Source: Adiantum capillus-veneris (lineage: Eukaryota; Streptophyta; Polypodiopsida; Polypodiales; Pteridaceae). Taken from it: DNA of 64,000 nucleotides. The first letter of the stretch is position 1; every line of letters begins with the position of its first letter. Location: positions 142,357,858-142,421,857 of the forward strand of contig CM043949.1 in assembly GCA_014529385.2 (NCBI GenBank). The letters are read 5' to 3'. Shown one piece after another: positions 33,227 through 45,408 of this stretch. A program made the position numbers and the translations under genes. The notes beneath the pieces are model-generated. The model was not told where the DNA came from, did no database searches, and saw only the letters and a list, made by a program, of their open reading frames with translations.

Positions 33227-33260
33227 AGTGTTGACCCATGGGTCAACACTCCCCCCCTCC
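33227..33260 (-). other. Polypurine tract and palindromic LTR start of element D
   Basis: The minus strand reads GGAGGGGGGGAG (33260-33249) followed by TGTTGACCCATGGGTCAACA (33248-33229). With two more bases each side this is a perfect 24-base palindrome (33227-33250). The TG start and preceding purine tract mark the 3' LTR boundary. Confidence 0.65.
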
Positions 33261-33261
33261 A

Positions 33262-35660
33262 AATTCATGTCGTCCTTGACATGACCTGGTTGTTAATATT
33301 GGTGCAGTCTTTGTTGTCATGTTTTCCTTTTTGGTTTTTGCTCCACTACTTGTACATTGTCTTTTGGATGCCTCTGTAACTTCTGTACTAGAATCTCTTT
33401 TGATGGCCAGTTCTTGTCGGCCTTACTATAACTTCAAGAATGGCTTAAGGCTTTGAGTCTTCAATTGTCTACCTTTTGTGTCTTATCTTATTCATTCGGG
33501 ACTTATTTGTTCCTGCATCAAGGTGATCAAAGTCACATTTGCCACTGTTAGCTTTTGTGTCCTGTGTAAATCATTGTACTGTGTCTACTTGTTGATACAT
33601 GACTTAATTAAAGCCTGACAAACCCAATTAACTCCCCAAGTTAGTAGCTTGCTTTAAAAAGGCTTTATCCAACATCATTTGTGATAGATGACCATCTATG
33701 AGTTGTCATGGTCTATTTGTCCCCCAAAACTCATATACATGATGTACAGGGTATGTAGATGTCTATCATGGCTTCAAATTTGAAAAATTGCATCTCTGGC
33801 TAGGGGTTAGACTTCTATTCTTTTTCAAAAAAATTCTTCACCCTTAGATTGTATTCTCGATTTTTGACTACTGACAAAGCTTGGGCTTGATTTGGACTTG
33901 TATTTGGCTTTCTAAGCTTTTCTTTTTTTGGATTTTAGTCTCGAAAATGACTGATGGATGTCTTTGGCACCTTCTGGTTTCCAAACACATGTAGAACCAA
34001 TGATGGTGACCAGAATTTGGCTTGACCCTGGTCTTTGAAGCTCTTGTGCCATTTTCTTGCTAGAAGGTTGTGGAGAGATTTGGAATTCCTCTTTGGTTGC
34101 TTCTAGTTATTTTTCTTCTGACGAACTTTTCATGTTCATCCACTTTATCTCCTGATCCGTAAGCCTTTGCAACATGTAGTGGTGAAGTGAGCGACCTGCT
34201 TGCTTCTAACCGTAATGTAACCATAGGAAGAGTTGAAAGAATTCAAGTGGCGGTGCACTGACAATGGTTTTATTGCTTTCTTTGGGACCCACTTCTTTGT
34301 GATTACCGATGTCTCGTTGATGATTCTCGCTTGGGAACCCATACTTGTCCCTGCTTCATTTGTGTTTGAAGAGACTTCTTTGGATCCACCTTGTCTTTGT
34401 GTGAGTCAGCAACGGTCTTTGCTTCAGCCCTTGTATGCTTGGTTAGAGATGGGATTCAGACAATCCGAGTTGATACTTTAACCATTTCGGAATTCACATA
34501 AACTCCTGATCTCTTTGTGCTTGAATCAACTTCTTTGGAATCCAAATCTGAGCTGAAAAAGCTTGTGACTTTGTGATTTTCTTAGCCATTCTTGCACACT
34601 TCGACTGTTTTCCTTTTGGTATTGGATCCTGTGATTTTTTAGTAGATATCTTCATCTTCTTGATCCATGCCTAGTTTTGGCCTAATCGACTCTTTGGTAC
34701 CTGGATTTATCAAACTTTTTGGCTCTGACTTGTTGCTCTTTGCTTTTGGCCTTCCATGGTTGTTACAAAAGCTGCTAGTGATAGTGATGACGGGAGTTCC
34801 TAGTAGGGGATGTCATAAGAATCATCACAAATTCTACTATCCTGAGCAAGGTTGATATCCGCCACTTTTCCTTTGTGGTTTGGCTGGTTATGTAAAGTTA
34901 ATATTTGTTTGCTCTTGGATTGTTGCTTCTGGAAGGACTATATAAAATCCACACAGGAGGATTCTCGTAGCGGTTGCATCACCACTAGAGATTTTGGAAT
35001 CCATTTTTGATGCACTTTACTCTTGTAGTGGTGACATTGGTTCTTGGGTCTTTGATCTAGACAATCATAAAATCGTGCATTAGCTAAAGGGTCATTTATG
35101 TCACCCCCTGTTTGTCCGAATCTCCATTTTCAACGTCTTTATTCTTGAAGATCCAAGTGTTCTATGGATTCATAGAACTCTTCTTCTTCTTCATCTTTTG
35201 ATTTGCACTATTCCTTTGTTTGCTCTTCATTTTGGGAACTTGTTGATTCCTGGTTCTCTTTGTTCTCGTGGATCACACTCACTGCAAAATAAGGAACGAC
35301 ATCAAAGCCAACTTTATCACAAAACTTTGTTGTGGGAACATCTTGAATAGCGCACACATCCAGAGTAGCCAAGATGTGTTCCCATTCTAGTGACTAATGC
35401 TTCTTCAAGGAATGGTTCTGGGATGCAAATCCTCATCTTTGATCTCCTTTTCTAAAATGCATTCCTCTTGCTTTAAGCTTTCACATTGCGAAGCTCCACA
35501 CATACACAGTTCTTTAGGCTTACCCAACCATGCTAGAAATTTTGATCCTGCTATCGTAGAAAAACCAAACTCCTCAACCGGTGTTCTCGTCACATCCTTG
35601 TAACTATGGTCCTTAAGATTTATTATCGTCGTGGTTTTCATATTTCTCAGGTAGATATGG
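33262..35660 (-). pseudogene. C-terminal W[IV]PK-motif region of element D
   Basis: Reading leftward from the protease, the minus strand carries broken frames with three clear motifs: QIWIPKKLIQAQ (W codon at 34544-34542), GQVWVPKRE (34341-34330) and KKWVPKKAIKP (34291-34280), plus a degenerate DPKKSLQTQ between the first two. The motifs now lie in different frames, as expected after small indels. Element B has the same kind of motifs after its protease (WVPK, WIPK followed by LLEAQ, then WVPK). No RT, RNase H or integrase motif was found. What the motif does is unknown to me. Confidence 0.5.
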
Positions 35661-35668
35661 TTGTATCC

Positions 35669-36028
35669 CTAATCCTGGACTATTTTCAATTGTTGCATGA
35701 ATGGTCTTCCCAATATTATGTCGTAATATTTCTTCTTGCCAAAATCAACAATAGTAAAGGTATGCTCATACTCAATTCCGCAAGAAGTGACAACTATCTT
35801 CTCTAGGAGCCCTAGGGGTTTCTCCATATATCCATCAACTAGATGCAATTTCATTTGTGTGGCTCTCAAGGCTAGTTTTCCCCATTTTTTCCTAATCTCT
35901 TTTGTTGCGATGGCAACACTAGCTCCACTGTCAAGGATTGCCATGGTTTTTACACCTTGGAGTTTCACACGGATGGTTGTGTTTCCATCCTCACCTTCAC
36001 AATAATTGCCTACCTTGTTTAATGACAT
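35669..36028 (-). pseudogene. Aspartic protease domain of element D
   Basis: A 119-codon open frame holds a retropepsin-like domain: VKTMAILDSGASVAIATKE with the DSGA catalytic motif, VDGYMEKPLG, and DIILGRPFMQQ before the stop. After that stop the frame continues NHIYLR, parallel to NHVYLQ in element B, and the ILGRPFM segment is shared with B. The domain itself looks intact, but it is cut off from gag by stops, so it is unlikely to be made. Confidence 0.8.
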
Positions 36029-36048
36029 GGCCTAGTATTTAGTTGAGG

Positions 36049-39000
36049 CATTTCAAGCTCTTTGACCATTCCTTGATTTGAGTCATTGGGTTTTTTACAC
36101 CAAATTTCTCTAGGCATTCTCCCACAATAGTCCACATGTTTGGTCTTATTTCAAGAAACTCGGCTAACATTATCGTACAAGTGACTGGGGTAGATAGAAT
36201 ATCTATTAACCCTTTTGAATTGATGGCATTGTTGGAAGAGAATCTCTATGATGGGACTGCAATAACATTTGACTTGGTCTCATGCTCTCCCATATAGGGC
36301 GGTAGTGTTCTTTGCGCATGGGTTTGACTGTCCATAGACTGTACATATCCTTTCTCTCCCCAATATGATTGCAATTCTAGATTTATTTGAGATCCAGTCT
36401 CTATTTTCTCTATTAGTGGAAGAGACACTCCTCTTCCATCACTAGTCTGGTTTACCTGTCTTCTTAGATCACTGGCTTCATTGGCCTCTCTGACTTGTTT
36501 CCACAATTTGTCAAGACCATCTATCTCATTACAACTCTTTGGTATAGTTCGGCAAAATCCCTTGAAAGAGTTATCCATGGTATTCAATACTATCCTTGGT
36601 TCTAATGTTGGGTCCTTGAGCTTTGGTATGTGATCGTGACTAGGATCTAGCTCTTTTTGTTCCTAGTTTGGTGGGATTACTGATGTAGGTGGGACAAGGA
36701 TCGCATCCTTAGGTTTTCCAATCGGTGGTTCTAGTGTAGCTTGGGCTATTTGAATCATTTTTTTGCACATTTCAAGCCTTTGTTTTTCTAGTTCTGCACA
36801 GAGATATGTCATCCACCTCTGTTCTTGGGTTTGGTTGTTTTTGAGTTGTGCGTCATAGGATTTTAAGATGGCATCTAACGATTCGGTGACTTTTTCTACC
36901 AAGACTGATCCTCTTGAACTAACACTTCTAAGCTCACTTTTTGTGGATGGTTCTTCTGGAGTTTGAGACCTCTAAGGTGCAACCCTTTCCTCATGTTGCC
37001 TTATCTTCTCCTTCGCTTGGATAAGCTCCTTCGCTAGAGATTTCTGCTCTCATTCAATACGTGCTTTCATCCTAGCCTTTCTAGCTTTCCAACTATTCCA
37101 TTTGCTCTTGTTTTTTTGACTAGGTGCATCAATCTTTGGTTTATCATCCGTCTCTGGTCTTCCGTCAATTTTTGTTTTCTATGTCTCTCGGTTTTCATCA
37201 GCTTCCTTTTGAGCTTGCACTCTCGTAAGTACTTGAACTCATACAACATTTCTATTTTCCGAGCTACTGGGTAGCTAAACGATCCCTCGGACATTTGTTG
37301 TGATATTTATGCTCGATTTTTGGACAGTCAGGGATCAAGTGAATGATGCTTCAGTCAAGACAATATGATCTCCGTCTGGGACCATTGTTTGACCAACTGG
37401 TTGTCACAGCTTTTGTGACAATGTCTCTCTAGTTGAGGAGCTTCTTCTTGCATTTCCTCTTGGCTGTAAACAGCCTCTGACCTAGCTAAGACGCTATTCA
37501 CAATGAACCGCAATGTCCTTTTGTCCATCTCATACCTACTTTCTTCAGGTCAAAACGTAGGAGGTGGAGGTTGTACCGGTCTCACCACTCCATGTGTTTC
37601 TCTCATCTTCTGTCTCTTCGAAGGACAGTACCCACTTTGGTTTTTATAATACATTGTAGTTGGTACTAGCACTTGTTTATTAAATGCTTCCATCATGGTT
37701 ACGTTCTCATGTCTATAGGCATTTTAGCATCTGGTAGTGGAGGTTGTTGTCCTAAGACATGTTGTGGCCTTGAAACTCCTACTGGACCTTGCGCATGGAG
37801 TAGGTGCTACTAGGATAGGTTGTACATACCTCTCCCTAGCATATTCCATGTTATAGTAACACTCTTCTCTCGTATGGTTTGTCTATTTACCCTCAATTAT
37901 GCAATTTTGCATCACTTAGGCTCCCCAGGATCAAGATTTACAACAGGCTCTTGACCACATCATCAATAAACTTTTCTTGATTGAAAGGTGTCATAAGTTT
38001 TGCAATGGACTCAATCATCTGTGAAGCACTGTGCTGAGAGGATGTGTCATCCTCTTGACTCTTACAATCCTTTTCTTTATATTCCTCACAATTATCCACC
38101 AGATAAAGATCTTCTTTGATCAACTTGTTCAATGCCAGGCTCCTTATCATACGAAAATCCTTCTGAAGACCCGGATGGCTCATTCCTTGGATAAAGATCA
38201 ATGTCAGTCATCATGAGTGCGTAGGTAGTTCCTCTCTTGGACAAAACTTGACATATATCTTGAGCTGTAATGCCATCTTGCATACTGATTCACCCTTTAT
38301 CTACTTGAATTTATGAAGTTGCAAGCTATGCCTCTTTTGAGAATTCTTAGATGAATTCTTCAAACAGCTCCTCTAGAGTCTCCAAATCCCATTTTTCTAC
38401 AGAGTCAAACCATTTTAGTCGCATCAGCTTCGAGAGTCAGTCCAAATCCCATAAACTGTGTCACAAATCTGAAACCTCCTCTACTTTAATTACTCGTCTG
38501 AAAGCCGCTACATGATCTCTTCGATCTTTATCTTTGGAGTATTTCCTGTTTACCCATTTTTGGACTTGGGATGGTCTAACCCGTCAATTGTCTACAAGTC
38601 TAACCATATAGACTCTCCCAATCCTTCTCTCGCTTGAGGCCTTCTATCATGCCTGGGTTATTCTTTGATTTACTCTTCTAGTTCATATCCTCATGAGTGT
38701 CTCACAACAGGTGGGTCTTTGCATAAGGTTAACCCTGTTATAGTCAGTCTAATGGTTGGTCCTCGACCTTCACTCAAATACGGATGTGATGGGAATAGTG
38801 GTGGTGCACTTGGTCCTAGGATGACCGGATAACCACATCTATTGATATTTGGTCATGGTATGGCATCTTGATGTAGCCCAGACTGTGATGATTGCGGTGT
38901 ATTTGGTCCCACATTGTTCATTGGTGGATAGGTCAGCATTTCCACCCTCCTTATTTGGTCCGCTTGATACTTGCTTGTATATTGGTCTTCTTCGAAGGGA

Positions 39001-39074
39001 TTGGTCATTCTGTTGGATATTGATCCATGAGGCAGATTTTCTTGAGGATGCATGTCCGCCATCTTTGTGATCAT
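36049..39074 (-). pseudogene. Gag region of element D, heavily broken
   Basis: Pieces of a gag protein spread over three frames. A start-like piece at 39074-38853 begins MITKMADMHPQENL. A capsid-like part at about 38560-38330 shows DRRDHVAAFRRV, then MGFGLTLEADATK, then LEELFEEFI and EFSKEA, the pattern of Ty3/gypsy capsid proteins. Later pieces are at 38201-37938, 37294-37067 (Lys/Arg-rich), 36902-36663 and 36587-36246, the last two possibly coiled-coil. I see no zinc knuckle. Confidence 0.6.
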
Positions 39075-39126
39075 TTCATGGACTCTTATTATTGCTCTAG
39101 GAGGGAATCCAAGTGTCTTCCTTTTT

Positions 39127-39158
39127 GGAATTCTGCAGAACCATAAGAAGTGGCTGCA
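39127..39158. other. Chimeric junction between element E and element D
   Basis: AACCATAAGAAGTGGCTGCA at 39139-39158 is identical to an internal gag segment of element E near 42890-42909. It sits where the missing 93 bases of the E 3' LTR should be. The bases TGCA are shared by the gag segment and the LTR at the join, pointing to a microhomology-guided template switch or repair event. Confidence 0.7.
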
Positions 39159-39292
39159 ATGGAAAGATAGATAGCCCTAGAGTGATGGGCGTATATACAA
39201 TGCTCGGGGAAAAAAACCTCCTAAAGAGGGAAAAAATGCCCCGGTGGTCCTAGTGTGTTCACACACATCACTACCACATGTATATGGTAACA
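39159..39292 (-). repeat. 3' LTR of element E, truncated to 134 bp
   Basis: Begins TGTTACCATATACATG at 39292 on the minus strand and matches the 5' LTR as far as CCATTGCA, then changes to a gag-derived sequence. About 93 bases of the LTR end are missing. Confidence 0.88.
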
Positions 39293-39304
39293 AATCCCCC
39301 CTGG
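39293..39304 (-). other. Polypurine tract of element E
   Basis: The minus strand reads CCAGGGGGGATT just before the LTR start; F has CAGGGGGGATT in the same place. Confidence 0.75.
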
Positions 39305-39367
39305 AGTGATGCGTTCAACGAGAGATGGCACATGAGTAAAGGGAAGTGCCATGCCCTGAGGACAGGA

Positions 39368-42300
39368 TCAGTCCACAAAGGGGAGTAAGCCCAAAGCTTT
39401 GCGGAAAGCTTCAAGCTTCCCACGAGACAATGCCTTTGTGAAAATATCTGCAAGGTTTTCCTATGTTGGCACATAAGCCAAGCTGATCTCTCCTGCTGAG
39501 AGCCTCTCCTTGACATAGTGGTAATGCACCTCAATGTGCTTTGTGAGAGCATGAAAAACTGGGTTGCTCGCAACTGCCAATGCGCTCTGACTGTCAGTGT
39601 AGATAGTGTTGGCAGTGTCCTGTCCAACACCCAAATCAGCCATAAGGCGTCTGAGCCATACACACTCAGCCGTAGCTGTGAAGACTGCCCTGTACTCAGC
39701 CTCACAACTCGAAGTGGCCACAATAGGTTTCTTCTTGCTCAACCATGATATACATGAACTGCCAAGCATGAAACAAAAACCACTTGTGGACACTCGCGTG
39801 TCAAAACAACCAGCCCAATCTGAGTCCGAAAAAGCATGTAAGTCTGGCGGCAATGATCCCCCCTTGGGATAAAACAAGCCAAGATGTAAAGTGCCACTAA
39901 GGTAGCGGAAAATCCTCTTGACAGCCTACCAATGCTTAGACCCTGGGCTATGCATAAATCTGCTGACTTCTGAAACTGCAAACTGAATATTTGGCCTCGT
40001 GTTGCATACATAAATGAGGCAGCCAATAGCAGTTTGGTAAAGAGTGACATCAGCAGGATCGCCAACATCATGTAGACTCAACTTCAAACCTGTTTCCATG
40101 GGAGTGGCAATAGGTTTGCAATCCTCAAGTCCAAACTTACATAGCAATGTTTCTATGTAACTTTTCTGACACAAGGCAATACCACCACACTGCTTAAAAT
40201 GTATACCCAAGTATGGATGAACCAACCCCAAATCTTTCATCTTGAAAGTAGCATTTGAATCAGCCTTAAATTCAGAAATATGTCTCTCATTTCGTCCAGT
40301 AATCAACAAATCATCGACATAAAGAACCACAATGAGAAGTACATCATCCACACGCTTTACATACAATGTGCTTTCTGTTGGACTGTTATGAAACCCTCGT
40401 TTCACCAAATGAGTGTCAGCTTTCTCATACCAAGCACGAGGAGATTGCTTCAACCCATACAAAGCCTTCTTACATCTGCACACTTTGTCCTCTTGTCCTT
40501 TTATGACAAAACCGCGAGGCTGTGTTACATAAACTTCCTCAAATATGTCACCATTCAAGAAAGCAGTAACAATGTCTGATTGATGTACATCCTAACCAAA
40601 ATGAGCTGCCAATGCACATAGAAAACGCACAGTATTCATACGGCAAGTGGGAGAAAAAGTCTCTTCATAATCAATGCCTTTTTGCTGTGCATAACCCTTT
40701 GCAACAAGTCGAGCCTTATGGCGATCGATCTCACCATCCGGCTTGCGTTTTAACTTGTAAACACACTTCGTACCAATGGACTTTTTGCCAGGAGGCAAAT
40801 CACATAAATTCCATGTGTCATTCTCTATAAGTGCATCATATTCTGATTCCATGGCAGCCATCCAATCTTTTGAATTCTGTGCTTCATCAAAAGACAGAGG
40901 CTCCTTAACATCATGTAAGTTAGACACAGCCAAAGCAGAACAATATGATGCATAAGATGCATGGCGAGAGCCTCAACGAGTACGACTAGACAAAGGTGCA
41001 TCCAATTTACTGTCACGCAAAGTGTGCACCAACCATTTTGGCATACCTCTAGCCTGCTCATTTTCAGCCCTTTCCTCATCAAGTACATCATGTACATCTG
41101 CATCAGTAATAGGCTGATCTAAAACATTTTCAGAAACCCCCATAGGCTGTACATTTTCCTCATTGGAACTTACATTCGTATTTCCACCACTGAAAAGAGG
41201 CAACAAAGTGTCATAAATGTCCTGTGAGCTTACATTACTGTCTCTAGTGCATGACAGCAAGGGCTGAACAGAATCTTCCACAAACACTACATCCCGAGAA
41301 ACCAGAATACGTTTTGTTTGCGGATGATACAACCTATAACCTTTGCTTTCAGCACTATAACCAACAAAAATACATTTGACAGCCTTATCGTCCAATTTTC
41401 TGCGCTGCATTTGTGGCACCAAAGCATATGCCAAACAGCCAAAAACACGCATGTGCTCAATAGAAGGCTTTCTATCATGCCATGCTTCATATGGAGTAAT
41501 AGACTGCAAAGCTTTCGTAGAACACTTGTTAAGTACATAAATGGCACACATGATGGCCTCTAGCCAAAAAAAATGCGGCAAAGCTTGAATTTTGACCATA
41601 CATCGTGCCATTTCCGTCAGTGACCTATTTTTCCTCTCAGCAACACCATTTTGCTGAGGTGAATAAGGAACTGTAAATTGGTGTTTTATCCCACGACTAG
41701 CCAGAAATGCATTAAATTCATGAGACATATACTCCCACCCTCGATCGGAACGGAGGGTGCCCATAGTACATTTCGAGACATTTTCAGCCATAGCCAAAAA
41801 TTGTTTGAAGCACATAAAAACTTCGGACTTCGCTTTAAGCGGAAATACCCATGCATGCCTGGAGTAATCATCAATGAAAGTCATGAAGTACAGGAAATTG
41901 ACCAAGGACGGAGTTTGCATGGGCCCACAAACATCACTATGCACAAGCTGCAACCTGCATGTGGCCCGAACTGAACCATCCTTTGGAAATTTAGAACGCT
42001 GCATCTTACCCAAAATACAGCCTTCACAAACATGTTTGACAGGACCTGCTTCAAGAGGCGGCAAAGAAGCAACCATATCAGATTTCTGAAAAACACAACA
42101 AACTTGCAGAATTCAGATGACCAAAACATGCATGCCAAAGTTTTGCATCTGAAATAGCCCTTGAATCTGCAATAGCATTTGCAAAAAATTTTCCACACTT
42201 GTCATACAAAGTGAGCTTATATAGCCCACGGTACAAAAGGCTAGATGCAACAATTTCATCACAAAAACTGAGATCATGAACTGTCCATCTGTCATCCACA

Positions 42301-43631
42301 AATTTGACCACAAGTCCAACTCTAGCAAGTACGGATACAGACAAGAGATTCTTCTTGATCCCAGGTACATAAAGTGCATCAACAAGTGTGAAGGATCTGC
42401 CCTTAGCAGCAGTGAGCACAATCTTTCCAACCCCCCGAACTGGATAAGAGGCGTTGTTGGCACAAGTGACTGAATTCCCATGAGGGACAGACTCGAGAGA
42501 GGTAAACAATTCACGATGTGAGGTAATGATTTGTAGCATCACTATCGAAATACCACACATGTGAATCTGCAGCAACAACTGACAAGCATGCATCATGGAT
42601 AGCAGAATTGTAAGCGCTAAAAGCCCATTCTGCATCAACATCAGCAACGCAGTCTCCTTTCGCAGAAGACTCAACAATGCTGCATTTGTAGTGGAACCAG
42701 CATTTGCAGCGGAACCAACCTCTTTCTTCTTATCCTCTTTGGCCTTCAACTTAGGACACGACTTGATCAAGTGATCATTGGCTTTACAATAATGGCAACG
42801 CATCTTCTTTTTGCCCTTATCACCAGAATTTCCAGAGGAATTGCTGCCAGCAGAAGCATTAGGAAAATAATTTTTGCCACTCGCAGCAAAACCATAAGAA
42901 GTGGCTGCATTGCTGTTACCACCCTTGAAAGCCTGTTCAATTGCACGCTACCTAGTCCTGTTTTTTCTGGAAAGTGACTCTTGCAACAGCAATGTGCATA
43001 ATGCATCAAACTTGACAACTTCTGGATTTCCTTGGGTCATAAGTCTCCAAGTACTAGCAAAAGTCTGTTAAGAATCTGGTAAGGCATCAAGAACAGTCTA
43101 CACAAGGGAACTGTCTGAAATGACTTCACCTGCAGAAATAAGCTGCTCATTGATATCCTTGGCACCATTAAGAAAAGTTTCCATATCATCTTCCTCATGC
43201 ATAATCTTCGATCCCAGCTCTTTACGCAGTAAAAAAATTTTCGCCTCATTGCGACTTGCATAAAGACCAGCCAATATATCCCAAGCCTGTTTTGCAGATT
43301 TTGCTGAACGAATGTGAGGAACAATGGTGCGCTTCACAGACAACGCAATCAATGCATGAGCCTGCGCATCCTTAACATCCCAACGAGTTTGTTCTACCGT
43401 AGGCAAAACAAATCTAACAGCAGCAATCCTTGCAGCAAGACCTACAACATCCTCAACATCGCGTACATCCTCAGGACCAGGACGTACATCAATGCCCTGC
43501 ACAATATTCCAGATGCCCTTTGACACAAGAACATGTTGCATCATATAAGCCCACATAGGGTAATTGTCCCCATCCAACCTGTCCTCAGCAGCAAACATCT
43601 TGAATACATCTATGTTGTTGTTGTCAGCCAT
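39368..43631 (-). pseudogene. Element E gag-pol polyprotein, many stops and frameshifts
   Basis: Starts at ATG 43631 (MADNNNIDVFKMFA) and ends at TGA 39370-39368. Domains: UBN2-like gag, CCHC knuckle CHYCKANDHLIKSC (about 42800-42760), protease now DSDA, integrase (CEGCILGKMQ finger, HSDVCGPM, RSDRGWEY, NGVAERKNR), RT (YVDDLLITG near 40310) and RNase H (SSCEAEYRAVF near 39680). Gag stops include one at 43100. A 2-base deletion lies beside the protease motif, a 1-base insertion in the integrase finger region near 42090 shifts the frame, and later stops are at 40973, 40592, 39924 and 39461. The stops at 39924 (after KHW) and 39461 (after YVPT) are the same as in F. It is not functional as a polyprotein. 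Confidence 0.92.
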
Positions 43632-43896
43632 GGTAAATGCTTCACCTGATGTGAAAACTGCCCGAAAATAGGAGAAACAGAGCGAGAACAACACGTGCTA
43701 TATAGCACAAACCGTAGAAGACTATAAGCCACATGTTATGCAAAAAACGGCACTGACAGAATTTTTGCAAAAAATGACGAAATTGCCTGTGCAGACCTGC
43801 CTGTAGTGGAAACCGAGACCGAAAGGAGCCTGAATCAAAAATCTGAGCAGACATGTGCTGGAGCAGCTGGTGACTAAGCCCGAGAGGACGTGACTT

Positions 43897-43908
43897 GCGC
43901 TAATACCA
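43897..43908 (-). other. Primer binding site of element E
   Basis: The minus strand reads TGGTATTAGCGC, two mismatches from the tRNA-iMet site, two bases after the LTR end. Confidence 0.7.
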
Positions 43909-43910
43909 AT

Positions 43911-44137
43911 TGTTGGAATTAGGGTTGTAGAGAAACGCACACAGCTTGGAGAAGATGAAGGAAGCTCAAGGCACACAATAGAGAGTGTGTTAGTTAGTGT
44001 GCAATGGAAAGATAGATAGCCCTAGAGTGATGGGCGTATATACAATGCTCGGGGGAAAAAACCTCCTAAAGAGTAAAAAAATGCCCCGGCAGTCCTAGTG
44101 TGTTCACACACATCACTACCACATGTATATGGTAACA
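43911..44137 (-). repeat. 5' LTR of element E
   Basis: 227 bp; on the minus strand TGTTACCATATACATG...CCCTAATTCCAACA. This is the most complete LTR of the E/F family here. Confidence 0.93.
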
Positions 44138-45194
44138 TTTTTTTCCTTCCATAACTCCCATATATGATTTGATTTGAGTGGAGAACATAGATCTGGGTGA
44201 AAGCATGTTAACATGTCGCGCTTTTTGTGCTAGTTAGTACTTTCAAGTTAGCACATCTTTAAAAAGTTGGGCGTCCGATAAATTTTTTACAAGTAATATC
44301 AAAATTTGTCGAAGGTTGTACATCTGGATTCCTTCTTTCAAGAGCTTTCTAGTGATATATCATACGTTATAGATCTTGGAGATGTAGCTCATGTTATTGT
44401 ACTAGTTAGCGTATGTCGAAATTGTGCTAGTTAACATTGTCCGAGACATGAAAAAGTGTGACACGTTAACATGCTTTCACCCATCTACAATCTATGTGTT
44501 GAGCTCTTTCCATAGATATGCTACATGATATCGTTTTACGCGCTAGATTTTAAATTCCATTTTGGAGGGGAAATATGAATTCAAATAAACTAGCCGTTTT
44601 GCCTATTTGAATTCAAAAGCTCTCCTTAGATTACTTTCTTAATAATAAAGGTTTGACCTCCTTAAACTACCAAATAAAGAGGACCTCCTAGACCCCATTC
44701 ATCTTTCTAATGTGCATTTTATGGATTTGCACTCTCTGCAACTCTGTATTCTCGTCCATACTTGTCAATAACTATAGATTTTCATTGATAGTCGACTATG
44801 TATGTATAGACATATAAGAGCTTGTGATGTGTCAGCTCTTCTGGGTATGGCTCTATGCACCTATAAAGGTTGACCTCACTACCGTCAATGTATCTATATA
44901 CTCCTTCAATCTCATGATCTATCATCCAAACTCTCTCAAAAAAATTGGTCTTGATCAACTATAATTTGGAAGGTCTCTTATGGCCTAATGTTCCTCTATC
45001 ACTAGGCTCTTGAAGCTTGTATAATCCGAGTTTAAATCTAAAGTAGACATGATTTTTGGGCTTAACAACTCTAGCTTGATGTATGAAGACTTAATTCAAT
45101 GTATTCAAGTGCTTTGGTTAGGGAAAAGTTGAAACTATGTCCAAAATCGCGTCCGTTTCTCACAATTCTCTCAAATTGTCACTTTTAGACACCC
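44138..45194. other. Spacer between the divergent elements E and F
   Basis: About 1.06 kb with no coding sequence, containing the inverted repeat at 44180-44500. The 5' LTRs of E and F face outward from it, so transcripts would run away from the spacer in both directions. Confidence 0.6.
44180..44500. repeat. Imperfect inverted repeat (MITE-like hairpin)
   Basis: GGGTGAAAGCATGTTAAC at 44195-44212 is matched in inverse by GTTAACATGCTTTCACCC at 44465-44482. Weaker pairing extends both ways (CATAGAT outside; a CTTTTT-type block inside), giving arms of roughly 40-55 bases around about 220 bases. No target duplication was found. Confidence 0.7.
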
Positions 45195-45199
45195 CTAAC

Positions 45200-45394
45200 T
45201 GTTACCATATACATGTGGTAGTGATGTGTATGAACACACTAGGACCGCCGGGGCATTTTTTCCCTCTTTAGGAGGTTTTTTCCCCCGTGCATTGTGTATA
45301 CGCCCATCACACTAGGGCTATCTATCTTTCCATTGCACACTAAGTTATACACTCTCCAAGATGTGTGTGTTTCTCTGCAACCCTAATTCCCACA
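45200..45394 (+). repeat. 5' LTR of element F, with an internal deletion
   Basis: 195 bp, TGTTACCATATACATG...CCCTAATTCCCACA; about 34 bases shorter than expected from 50072-50298. Confidence 0.92.
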
Positions 45395-45396
45395 AT

Positions 45397-45408
45397 TGGT
45401 ATCAAAGC
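45397..45408 (+). other. Primer binding site of element F
   Basis: TGGTATCAAAGC, one mismatch from the tRNA-iMet site. Confidence 0.85.

Larger units (their letters stand above)
32790..39138 (-). mobile_element. Element D: decayed gag-protease LTR element related to B
   Basis: A minus-strand element. In transcription order: gag remnants (39074-36050), an aspartic protease (36028-35669), a region with repeated W[IV]PK motifs (about 34600-34250), a polypurine tract (33260-33249) and a 3' LTR beginning at 33248. The lower LTR limit is uncertain; I include the direct repeat at 32790 because it lies downstream of the LTR TATA box. No RT or integrase was found between protease and polypurine tract, as in element B. 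The 5' end is lost where element E joins at about 39138. Many stops and frame changes show it is old. Confidence 0.65.
39159..44137 (-). mobile_element. Element E: Ty1/copia retrotransposon, truncated 3' LTR
   Basis: A minus-strand copia element of the same family as F, with a complete 227-bp 5' LTR (44137-43911), tRNA-iMet-like primer site, broken gag-pol, polypurine tract and a 3' LTR that lacks its last part. No target duplication could be confirmed, because the left end is chimeric. Confidence 0.92.

Noticed and set aside
41686-42514. Second open frames on either strand inside elements E and F.
   Set aside because: They are shadows of the gag-pol frame; nothing in them matches a family.
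44138-45194. The spacer between E and F as a bidirectional host promoter.
   Set aside because: The flanking divergent units are retrotransposons with their own LTR promoters; no host exon or clear core promoter was seen.
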